Assembly (NCBI RefSeq): GCF_000686025.1
Contig: NZ_JMLQ01000004.1
Coordinates: 124,001 to 188,000 of the forward strand
Origin: Rhodococcus sp. UNC23MFCrub1.1
GTDB lineage: Bacteria; Actinomycetota; Actinomycetes; Mycobacteriales; Mycobacteriaceae
Direction: 5' to 3'
DNA length: 64,000 bases
Shown here: positions 35,016 to 42,555 of the stretch, one piece after another
Numbering within the stretch: position 1 is the first letter of the stretch
How the letters are laid out: each line of letters opens with the position of its first letter
The notes under the pieces: generated by a model
Database searches by the model: none
What the model saw: only the letters and a program-made list of their open reading frames with translations
What the model was told of the DNA's origin: nothing
Position numbers and translations under genes: made by a program

Positions 35016-35496
35016 CGGGTCGCACGCCGGAACGAGACGGGGCGCGGCGCAGATGCGGACGACGTGGGACCGAGGGCGCGCATCCACGTGATGCTAGCGG
35101 CCGGGAACAGACTCGGGGGTGTCGGCGTTGCACAGCTCGACGGAGTCGGATCCATGCCCCGGGTACCACCCCTTTCGCCGCTACGAGCGGCCTTCTGCCG
35201 AGAGGCGCACGGCCGACTCCGTCCTCGACGCCGCCGAGTTCACGCTCGGCGGCATCGTGCTGTCCGGGGTCGCTTGTGACGCACACCAACAGCACCCGCG
35301 ATCATCGAAACGGGACGCCTGGTCCGCATTCCCGCTGGCAGAGGCTCCGGACCGCTGGTGAGGAGCCGGGTCGATGCTCGATCGGTACTCGACCGTGACC
35401 GTGTTCCCCAGCTCCGGAGTGGTGAGAAATCCCAGGTGGGTGGCATCATGTGCGTGATAGCTGATGGTTCGGGCGCAGGTGAGTGGAGTCGAGAGA
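35016..35496. other. 481-bp intergenic region without a convincing gene
   Basis: No frame here looks coding on either strand. It contains a stable hairpin, GCCGCCGAG (35230-35238) with CTCGGCGGC (35245-35253) around a 6-nt loop. It also holds the promoters of the mod operon (leftward) and ldtB (rightward). Since modA usually sits next to this operon, the space could mark a lost gene, but I see no residual ModA-like sequence. Confidence 0.5.
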
Positions 35497-36711
35497 ATGA
35501 CGATGTCGTGGGGTAGGACCCGTCGCGGGCGCTCGACTCTGGTGGCCGCGATGACGGTGCTCGCACTCTCCGCGGCCGGGTGCACCGCGGGGTCGGGTCA
35601 GTCACCGGCGGCGGCTCCCGCACCGATCGACTCCAACCCGCTGTCGGAGCTCATGAAGCCGAAGGTGTCGTTGCCGGCGCCCGACGCGTCCGTCGGATTC
35701 TCCCCGAGTGCTCCGGTCGCGGTGACCGTGGCGGACGGCACCCTGTCCGAGGTGACGCTCACCGACGACGCCGGCACCCCTGTCCCCGGAGCACTGTCCG
35801 AGGATCGGTCGTCCTGGACGAACAGCGAGGTGCTCGACTACAACGGCGCCTACACGTTGCGTACGCGGGCCTACGGTCTGGGCGGTGAGGCGTCGTCCGT
35901 CTCGTCCTTCACCACCAGTTCGCCGGACAACGTCACCAAGCCGTACCTGCTGCCGTCCGAGAACGAGATCGTGGGCATCGGCCAACCGGTCGCCGTGCAG
36001 TTCGACGAGCCGATCCCCGACAAGGTCGCCGCGCAGAACGCGATCACCGTCGTGACGGACCCGCCGGTCGAGGGTGCCTTCTACTGGGTCAACCAGAAAG
36101 AGGTGCGGTGGCGCCCGCAGAACTACTGGGCTCCCGGCACCCGCGTCACCGTGACGGTGGACGTCTTCGGTCGCGACCTCGGCGAGGGACTCTTCGGCCA
36201 GGAGAACGCGTCGTCGTCCTTCTCGATCGGTGACGCCGTCATCGCCACCGCGGACGACGCCACCAAGCAGGTGACGTTCTCCGTCAACGGAGTCGACGTC
36301 AAGACCATGCCGACGTCGATGGGCAAGGACAGCTCGCCCACCGACAACGGGGTCTACATCATCGGTGACAAGTTCGCGTCCATGGTCATGGACTCGTCGA
36401 CCTACGGCGTCGCCGTGGACTCCGCGCAGGGCTACCGCACTCCGGTCGACTGGGCGACGCGAATGTCGTACAGCGGCATCTTCTTCCACTCGGCGCCGTG
36501 GTCAGTCGGATCACAGGGCTATTCGAACGTCAGCCATGGTTGTCTGAACCTGAGCCCGTCGAACGCGAAGTGGGTCTACGACAACACCAAGCGTGGTGAC
36601 ATCACCGTCGTGAAGAACACCGTGGGTGGAACGCTGTCGGGTACCGACGGACTGGGCGACTGGAACATCCCGTGGGACGAGTGGAAAGCCGGCAACGCCC
36701 AGTCCGTCTGA
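35497..36711 (+). CDS. ldtB: L,D-transpeptidase LdtB/LdtMt2-type lipoprotein
   Basis: The 404-residue lipoprotein has a signal peptide with lipobox LSAAGC near residue 28. Two Ig-like domains follow (about 50-250), including VEGAFYWVNQKEVRWRPQNY. The C-terminal YkuD domain has catalytic motif SHGCLNLSPSNA (His-Gly-Cys), and the tail GLGDWNIPWDEWKAGNA is nearly identical to what I recall of M. tuberculosis LdtB (Rv2518c). It forms 3-3 cross-links in peptidoglycan outside the membrane and is a carbapenem target. It is convergent with the M23 gene, 4 bp apart. Confidence 0.93.
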   Translation: MTMSWGRTRRGRSTLVAAMTVLALSAAGCTAGSGQSPAAAPAPIDSNPLSELMKPKVSLPAPDASVGFSPSAPVAVTVADGTLSEVTLTDDAGTPVPGALSEDRSSWTNSEVLDYNGAYTLRTRAYGLGGEASSVSSFTTSSPDNVTKPYLLPSENEIVGIGQPVAVQFDEPIPDKVAAQNAITVVTDPPVEGAFYWVNQKEVRWRPQNYWAPGTRVTVTVDVFGRDLGEGLFGQENASSSFSIGDAVIATADDATKQVTFSVNGVDVKTMPTSMGKDSSPTDNGVYIIGDKFASMVMDSSTYGVAVDSAQGYRTPVDWATRMSYSGIFFHSAPWSVGSQGYSNVSHGCLNLSPSNAKWVYDNTKRGDITVVKNTVGGTLSGTDGLGDWNIPWDEWKAGNAQSV

Positions 36712-36715
36712 GCCG

Positions 36716-37507
36716 CTAGACCTTCAGGCCCAGAGCGGTGAGGTAACCGACCGGGTCCACGGCCTCGCCGCCGCGTCGCACCTCGAAGTGCAGGTGCGGG
36801 CCGTTGGAGTCGCCGGTACTGCCGACCGCGCCGATGGCCTGACCGGGAGCGATGGTGTCACCCACGGCGACATCGATGCGACTCTGGTGTCCGTAGAGGA
36901 CCTCCGTGTCGCCCTTCTGGATCTTCACCAGGTTGCCGTACCCGTCGCCCGCGTCACCGGCCTGCGTGACGGTGCCGCCGGTGACCGCGTAGATCGTGGT
37001 GCCCTGCGCGGCTCCGAGGTCGATGCCCTCGTGGTTCTGCCGTCCGCCGCCGGTCGGGTTGTTGCGCCCGCCGTAACCGGACGTGACCTCGAAGGTGCCG
37101 GGCGTCAAGGGGAGTCGTGATCCGCCGACGCCCAGCGGGGCCGCCTGGAAGGGCGACGTGGCGTCCGGCGCGGCGTCGGGAGTCACCGGGGTGAGGGTGA
37201 TGTCGCCGAGAACGAGCCCCGCGACCTCCTGCACCAGCACGCCCGTCGCGTCGAAGACGGCGGCGAGGATCGCCGCCTGCTGCTTGGCGCTCAGCGGAAC
37301 ACCGGGAATCTGGAACGCGGGCAGAGCGGGGAGCGGCGGAAGCGCGGGTGCCGCTGCGGCCGTGGGTGTCCCGGCGAAGAGCAGAGCTCCGGTGGCCGCG
37401 ACGCCCACCATGGCGGCGGATCCCCAGCGACCACGGCGGCGCACCGGTGACGGCGATGCGTCCACGGTGTCCTGTGATGCGGTGTTCGAGTGTGATGTTC
37501 GGTGCAC
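36716..37507 (-). CDS. Secreted M23-family peptidoglycan endopeptidase
   Basis: The 263-residue exported protein has a long N-region followed by a hydrophobic signal segment (AAMVGVAATGALLFAGTPTA). A Pro/Ala-rich linker leads to a C-terminal M23 LytM domain. The zinc ligands are in RQNHEGIDLGAA (H, D) and the GPHLHFEV motif. It would cleave peptidoglycan peptides and is next to a cross-linking enzyme. The GTG start at 37507 has an ideal ggaggt site upstream. A leader of about 230 nt with several hairpins precedes it. Confidence 0.9.
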   Translation of the reverse strand: MHRTSHSNTASQDTVDASPSPVRRRGRWGSAAMVGVAATGALLFAGTPTAAAAPALPPLPALPAFQIPGVPLSAKQQAAILAAVFDATGVLVQEVAGLVLGDITLTPVTPDAAPDATSPFQAAPLGVGGSRLPLTPGTFEVTSGYGGRNNPTGGGRQNHEGIDLGAAQGTTIYAVTGGTVTQAGDAGDGYGNLVKIQKGDTEVLYGHQSRIDVAVGDTIAPGQAIGAVGSTGDSNGPHLHFEVRRGGEAVDPVGYLTALGLKV

Positions 37508-37740
37508 GAGCTACCTCCGTATGCGCCCACGGGCGTCGCCATTCGGTCGGCGCCGACCCGGGGGAGGAGTCCCGTCGCTGCTGCGCTGTCCACGGCGGTA
37601 CGGCCGTCGACGTCCCTCTGTCCCGTACCGGTCTCACCGACCGGTACCGGACGAGCAGTCGCCCACGGCGCACCGCTCGGCGAAGTCGAATGCCCTTCCC
37701 TTGGCATTCACGTCCGTCGAGCGAACAACACGAGTAACAC
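37508..37740 (-). promoter_or_regulatory. Structured 5' leader of the M23 peptidase gene
   Basis: Read in the direction of the peptidase gene, this region holds several hairpins. GAATGCC/GGCATTC (37688-37709, 8-nt loop) comes first. GTACCGGTC/GACCGGTAC (37625-37647, 5-nt loop) follows. An ACGGC/GCCGT stem lies near 37600, and the 12-bp palindrome GTCGGCGCCGAC lies at 37546-37557. The last lies close to the ribosome site. A regulatory RNA is plausible. It lacks the conserved core I would expect for the ydaO (c-di-AMP) riboswitch known before some actinobacterial cell-wall genes. Confidence 0.45.
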
Positions 37741-37980
37741 ACGGCGCACCTTCCCCAAGAGCGCCACGGGTCACTCTACGGGACAGCAGTATCGCTCGGT
37801 AACACGAATGCTCAATTACACCAACGTAATTCGGTTGTGCCGGCCTACCTGCGAAAACACATACGTGTAATTCGTCGGTGGGGCCGTCACGGTGCGGAGA
37901 TCGGACCTGTCCGGACTGGTACCTTGCGTTCGGGGGCGGGTTACTGCCGCGTGTGGCGCGACTGTGGGGGATGTTCTGTA
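37741..37980. other. AT-richer divergent promoter region (M23 gene / DUF4185 gene)
   Basis: The segment around 37790-37880 is less GC-rich than its surroundings. It contains AATTAC/GTAATT (37814-37819 and 37826-37831, 6-nt spacer), ACAC/GTGT (37857-37860 and 37865-37868), and two copies of GTAATTCG. These may be regulator sites. No gene is seen. Together with the leader it makes a 473-bp gap between the two divergent genes. Confidence 0.4.
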
Positions 37981-39197
37981 TGCGACGACAACGGGCGATG
38001 GCGGCTGCGCTGGCACTGGTGGGGGGAGTGAGCCTGGTGCTCGCGCCCGTGGCGGCGGCCGAACCGTGTGGAGGACTGCCCGGTACCGGGATCGACGGAA
38101 CAGGTTTTCCCGGTCAGCCACCTGCGGGACGGCAGGGTCTGGTGCCCGCCTACAACGGGCCGTCGACGTCCACCGTGGGGTGGGTGACCGGTCAGGAGAG
38201 TGTGAACCGGACGTTCGATCGTTTCGGAATCTCGGGGACCGATCTCGGCATCAGTTGGGACAACGGAGCCGGTCAGACCCTCATGGCGTTCGGCGACACC
38301 TTCGGGAACTGCGCGGTCCCGGGCGGGCAGTGGCGGCACAATGTTCTGTTGCGCAGCAACGACACCGACCTGTCGGACGGCATCACGTTCGCCGACGGTG
38401 TGCCCGGTGACGTGAACTCCGGTGCGGTGGTGGCCGGGAACGATCCGCGATTCGCCACCCAACTGCTCTCGGCTCTCGGGCTCTCACCTGTCGAGTACAC
38501 GATCGTTCCCACGTCGGCGATCGCCGTGAACGGCGTGCAGTATCTGCACTTCATGTCGGTCCGCGAGTGGAGCGGCTCGGTGTGGTCGACGAACTACGCG
38601 GGAATCGCGACGTCGCGCGACAACGGGCAGACGTGGTTCCCCGAGCCCGGCACGATCCGGTTCAACAGCGGCGTGGCCGTCCCCGGTACGGAGCAGTTGG
38701 ACGCCCGCTTCCAGCAGGCGGCGTTCGTCCGCGGCCAGGACGGGTTCGTGTACCAGTACGGGACACCGAACGGCCGTCTCGGTGCGGCCTACCTGGCCCG
38801 CGTCGCACCCGACGCGATGCTGGACCTCACCCGGTACGAGTACTGGAACGGTGGGTCCTGGACCTCCGACCTGGCCGCCGCCGCTCCTGTGGTCGGCCAG
38901 CCGGTCGGGGAGATGTCCGTCGCGTGGAATGCGTATCTCGGTCGCTACATCATGCTGTACGGCAACGACGTCGAGGGCCGCATCATGGCGCGGACCGCGT
39001 CGGCACCCGAGGGGCCGTGGAGCGCTCCCACCGCGCTGGTGGTGAACAACGACATCGGCAACTACCCGGGCGGTGGCCTCTACGCGCCCTACATCCACCC
39101 GAGGTCGGCCGGTGACTCGCTGTACTTCACGGCGTCGCAGTACTCGTCCTACAACGTCATCCTCATGCGGACGGACCTCGACGCGCTGCCCCGCTGA
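37981..39197 (+). CDS. Secreted DUF4185 protein (possible GH183-type endo-D-arabinanase)
   Basis: The 405-residue protein has a clear Sec signal peptide (AAALALVGGVSLVLAPVAAA) and a beta-propeller-like DUF4185 domain: LGISWDNGAGQTLMAFGDTF, a GIATSRDNGQTWF repeat, and NYPGGGLYAPYIHP near the end. From memory, characterised mycobacterial DUF4185 proteins are D-arabinan-degrading enzymes (family GH183), which fits a host with arabinogalactan. I choose ATG 37981, 9 nt after a gggg stretch. ATG 37972 is also in frame. A perfect-palindrome terminator follows. Confidence 0.82.
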
Positions 39198-39209
39198 GCC
39201 CCACGCACG

Positions 39210-39245
39210 ACGAAGGCCCCCGACTCGCGAGTCGGGGGCCTTCGT
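39210..39245. terminator. Bidirectional terminator between the DUF4185 gene and tRNA-His
   Basis: A perfect 36-bp palindrome. The left arm ACGAAGGCCCCCGACTCG (39210-39227) meets its reverse complement (39228-39245) with no spacer, giving a very stable GC stem ending in ttcgt. It lies 12 bp after the DUF4185 stop and 6 bp past the 3' end of the oppositely oriented tRNA gene, so it can serve both. Confidence 0.85.
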
Positions 39246-39251
39246 GTTCGG

Positions 39252-39325
39252 GGTGGACGACGGGACTCGAACCCGCGACAGCCAGGATCACAACCTGGTG
39301 CTCTACCAACTGAACTACGCCCACC
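39252..39325 (-). tRNA. hisT: tRNA-His (anticodon GTG)
   Basis: On the minus strand the acceptor stem is GTGGGCG/CGTCCAC. The D-arm is GTTC...GAGC and the anticodon stem-loop is CCAGG-TTGTGAT-CCTGG, with anticodon GTG. The T-arm is GCGGG-TTCGAGT-CCCGT. The extra G at position -1 (39325) opposite discriminator C73 (39252) is diagnostic for tRNA-His. CCA is not encoded. Confidence 0.95.
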
Positions 39326-39404
39326 ATTGCTGCACACCCTGCGGCGATGCAGCGCGTTCGATACTAGCGTGACCGATACGCGGGAAGCCAATCGGTTCCC
39401 TGTG

Positions 39405-40013
39405 TCACGCGTCGCCACCGGTCAGCGTCGTCACGACGACGCCGATCTCCTCGGTGGTCGGTCCCGGAGCCGCCACGAAGGCCGTCTGCCGGTAGTACTT
39501 CAGCTCCCGGATCGACTCCTCGATGTCCGCGAGTGCCCGGTGCGCGAGGCCCTTGGGAGGCTGACCGAAGTAGATGCGTGGGTACCACCGGCGGCACAAC
39601 TCCTTGATGGAGCTGACGTCGATCATCCGGTAGTGCAGGTAGTCGTTCAGTTCCGGCATGTCCCGCGCGATGAAGCCGCGGTCGGTGCCGATCGAGTTGC
39701 CGGCGAGCGGCGCGGTGCCGGCAGGAACGTGCTGCCGGATGTACTCGAGCACCTTCTCCTGCGCCTGCTCCATCGTGACCGTCGACGCACGGACCTCCTC
39801 GGTGAGCCCCGACTTGGCGTGCATCTCGGTGACCACGTCCGGCATCGAGGCCAGTGCGTCGTCGTCGCAGTGGATCACGATGTCCACGCCGTCGCCGAGA
39901 ACGTTGAGGTCGCTGTCGGTGACCAGGGCCGCGATCTCGATGAGCTTGTCCGAGCCCAGCTCGAGGCCCGTCATCTCGCAGTCGATCCACACCAGTTTGT
40001 CGTTCACGCACAT
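39405..40013 (-). CDS. orn: Oligoribonuclease
   Basis: The 202-residue DEDDh 3'-5' exonuclease has Exo[10 protein letters not shown] (D, E), an ExoII region in [20 protein letters not shown] (D), and Exo[13 protein letters not shown] (H and D). Orn degrades nanoRNAs and the linear dinucleotides from c-di-GMP turnover. Its position beside tRNA-His and the HerA-like gene matches the mycobacterial arrangement I recall. The C-terminal tail after [10 protein letters not shown] is species-variable. Confidence 0.95.
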   Translation of the reverse strand: MCVNDKLVWIDCEMTGLELGSDKLIEIAALVTDSDLNVLGDGVDIVIHCDDDALASMPDVVTEMHAKSGLTEEVRASTVTMEQAQEKVLEYIRQHVPAGTAPLAGNSIGTDRGFIARDMPELNDYLHYRMIDVSSIKELCRRWYPRIYFGQPPKGLAHRALADIEESIRELKYYRQTAFVAAPGPTTEEIGVVVTTLTGGDA

Positions 40014-40124
40014 CCTCGGTATCCGTCGTGTCCATCGGTACCGCTGCCACAGTAGACCCGCACGTGTCGGTACCGGCGATAGAGTTCAGCCCGTACCGCC
40101 GGCGACACGAGAACGGGAGCACGA

Positions 40125-41705
40125 GTGACGATGACGGAACCGACGGAGGGTGGCCGCGCGGCCGCGATCGCAGCGGGGTACGCCACGGAAGGCCCCGCCA
40201 TCGAACTCGGCAGTGTGGTGCTGGACGGCGTCGCGGATCCGACCGCACGGGTCCGGTTACCGCTGAAGATGGTCAACCGTCACGGCCTCGTGGCCGGCGC
40301 CACGGGAACCGGCAAGACGAAGACCGTGCAGGTGATCGCCGAACAGCTCTCCGCGGCCGGTGTTCCGGTGGTGCTGGCCGACGTCAAGGGCGACCTCTCG
40401 GGACTGTCCGCTCCGGGCGCGGACTCGGACGGCCTGCGCGGCCGGGCCGGCGAGACCGGCGCGGACGGGTGGGCGCCCACGGGATTCCCGGTCGAGTTCC
40501 TCTCCCTCGGTACCGAGGGTGGCGCGGTGCCGGTACGCGCGACCATCACGGCGTTCGGCCCGATCCTGCTCAGCAAGGTGTTGCAGCTCAACGCGACTCA
40601 GGAGTCGACCCTCGGACTGATCTTCCACTGGGCGGACACGCAGGGGCTCGCGCTGCTCGACCTGAAGGATCTGCGTGCCGTCATCACGCACCTCACGAGC
40701 GACGAGGGCAAGGCCGACCTGAAGGGCATCGGCGGCGTCTCGTCGTCCACCGCCGGTGTCATCCTGCGGGCACTGGTGAACCTGGAGGCCGACGGCGGCG
40801 ATACGTTCTTCGGTGAGCCGGAGATGCGGACGGAGGACCTGATCCGCACCGCACCGGACGGACGCGGCATCGTCACCCTCTTCGAACTCGGCGCTCTCGC
40901 AGCGCGTCCCGTCATGTTCTCCACGTTCCTGATGTGGGTGCTGGCCGATCTCTTCCAGACCCTGCCGGAGGAGGGGGACCTCGACGCACCGAAGCTGGTG
41001 TTCGTGTTCGACGAGGCACATCTGCTCTTCGCCGACGCGTCGAAGGCCTTCCTCCAGCAGGTCGAGCAGACCGTGAAACTGATCCGCTCCAAGGGTGTCG
41101 GCATCTTCTTCTGCACGCAGCTGCCGTCGGACGTTCCCGGGCCGGTGCTCTCCCAGCTCGGCGCGCGGGTGCAGCACGCGCTGCGCGCCTTCACCCCGGA
41201 CGACCAGAAGGCGCTGACCAAGACGGTACGGACCTATCCCAAGAGTGCGGACTACGACCTGGAGGAGGCACTCACCACCCTCGGGACCGGCGAGGCGATC
41301 GTCACGGTGCTGTCCGAGCGGGGCGCGCCGACTCCCGTGGCCTGGACCAGGATTCGTCCGCCGCAGTCGCTGATGGACACCATCGGAACGGACGCGATCA
41401 CGGCCGCCGCGACCGCCAGTCCGTTGTACGCGACGTACGGCACCACCGTCGACGGCGAGTCCGCGTACGAGTTGCTGAACGCACGGATGGCCCCCGAACC
41501 GACGCCGCAGCAGCCGGAGTTCCCGCCGCTGCCGCAGACCTACGACCTGCCGCCGCTGCCCGCGCCGGAGCCGGAAGGGCCGTCGGCCGCAGAACGCATC
41601 ATGGCCAACCCCGCCGTGAAGAGCTTCCTGCGGTCGGCAGCCAGTGCGGCCGGTCGCGAGATCTCACGGAGCATCTTCGGGACCGGACGCCGCCGTCGGA
41701 GGTAG
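40125..41705 (+). CDS. HerA-like/DUF853 ATPase (Rv2510c-like)
   Basis: The 526-residue protein has Walker A GATGTGKTKT (about residues 63-72) and Walker B LVFVFDEAHLLF (about 292-303). FCTQLPSDVPGPVLSQLGAR fits a sensor/arginine-finger region, all in the order of HerA/FtsK-like ATPases of the DUF853 (YjgR) family. The cellular role is unsettled. DNA translocation or pumping is inferred from the fold. GTG 40125 follows ggagcac. It is convergent with cmrA, 4 bp apart, as in mycobacteria. Confidence 0.87.
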   Translation: MTMTEPTEGGRAAAIAAGYATEGPAIELGSVVLDGVADPTARVRLPLKMVNRHGLVAGATGTGKTKTVQVIAEQLSAAGVPVVLADVKGDLSGLSAPGADSDGLRGRAGETGADGWAPTGFPVEFLSLGTEGGAVPVRATITAFGPILLSKVLQLNATQESTLGLIFHWADTQGLALLDLKDLRAVITHLTSDEGKADLKGIGGVSSSTAGVILRALVNLEADGGDTFFGEPEMRTEDLIRTAPDGRGIVTLFELGALAARPVMFSTFLMWVLADLFQTLPEEGDLDAPKLVFVFDEAHLLFADASKAFLQQVEQTVKLIRSKGVGIFFCTQLPSDVPGPVLSQLGARVQHALRAFTPDDQKALTKTVRTYPKSADYDLEEALTTLGTGEAIVTVLSERGAPTPVAWTRIRPPQSLMDTIGTDAITAAATASPLYATYGTTVDGESAYELLNARMAPEPTPQQPEFPPLPQTYDLPPLPAPEPEGPSAAERIMANPAVKSFLRSAASAAGREISRSIFGTGRRRRR

Positions 41706-41709
41706 AAGG

Positions 41710-42516
41710 TCAGGAACCGCCGAGCTTCTTGTAGAAGCTGCCGATGATCGGAGCGCTGATCGAGCGCGGACTGTACTGGCCCGCAACGGACATGCCCTTG
41801 CTGAGGATTCCGGGAACGATGCGCATCTTGTTCTTCTCGAGCCCGTCGAGAGACAGCCGTGCCGTGTACGCGCTGTCGATCCACAGGAAGTCCGGCACCA
41901 GCTTGTCGACGATGGAGGCGTCCGCGGGATCGGGCGTCTCGGTGCGGACCGGGCCGGGTGCGAGGAGCGTGCAGTGCACGCCGGTGCCGGCGAGCTCCGA
42001 TCGCAACGACTCGGAGAACGTGTTGACGAACGCCTTGGTGGCGGCGTAGGTCGCATTGTTGGGGATGGCCATGTTGCCCGCGGCCGAGCCGGTGACGAGG
42101 ATGCCGCCGGCGCCGCGCTCGATCATGCCGGGCAGGACCGCCAGCGTGAGATCGTGCACCGCAACAGCATTGAGCTGCACCTGGGCGCGCTCGTAGGCGG
42201 GATCCAGCGCCGACACCGGACCGAAGGTGGCAATGCCGGCGTTGTTGCAGAGCACCGAGATGTCGCGGCCGGCCAGTTCGTCCGCCAGGGTCTGGCGTTG
42301 AACGGGATCAGACAGATCGTTCACGCGGACCTCGACGGTGACGCCGTGCTCGGCGGTCAGCTTCGCCGCCAGCGCCTCGAGCAACTCGCCTCGACGGGCG
42401 ACGACGATCAGCGAATGACCACGGGCGGCGAGTTCGGTGGCGAGTGCTTCTCCGATGCCGGACGACGCTCCGGTGACGACGGCACGGGACTCTACGGTGG
42501 GTGCGGGGAGGCTCAC
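41710..42516 (-). CDS. cmrA: Mycolate reductase CmrA (short-chain dehydrogenase)
   Basis: The 268-residue SDR enzyme has a cofactor motif TGASSGIG, CNNAG, a catalytic Ser in TGSAAGNM, and YAATK. Long stretches such as NAVAVHDLTLAVLPGMIER and the end IVGSFYKKLGGS-like (IIGSFYKKLGGS) match M. tuberculosis Rv2509 as I recall it. CmrA reduces the beta-keto mycolate precursor in the last step of mycolic acid synthesis, so the organism makes mycolates. The GTG at 42516 (VSLPAPTVESRAVV) matches the mycobacterial start. fadH lies 39 bp upstream on the same strand. Confidence 0.93.
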   Translation of the reverse strand: MSLPAPTVESRAVVTGASSGIGEALATELAARGHSLIVVARRGELLEALAAKLTAEHGVTVEVRVNDLSDPVQRQTLADELAGRDISVLCNNAGIATFGPVSALDPAYERAQVQLNAVAVHDLTLAVLPGMIERGAGGILVTGSAAGNMAIPNNATYAATKAFVNTFSESLRSELAGTGVHCTLLAPGPVRTETPDPADASIVDKLVPDFLWIDSAYTARLSLDGLEKNKMRIVPGILSKGMSVAGQYSPRSISAPIIGSFYKKLGGS

Positions 42517-42555
42517 GGTCACCGAGGCTAGCGTGACGCTGCGGAGCACGCGACG

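Noticed and set aside
35119-35585. Short frames on both strands in the gap before ldtB, considered as a modA remnant
   Set aside because: Translations show no signal peptide, lipobox or ModA motif, and no ribosome sites.
37508-37740. ydaO (c-di-AMP) riboswitch before the M23 gene
   Set aside because: The conserved GGGGTGAATC-like core I would expect is not found. The region is reported only as a structured leader.
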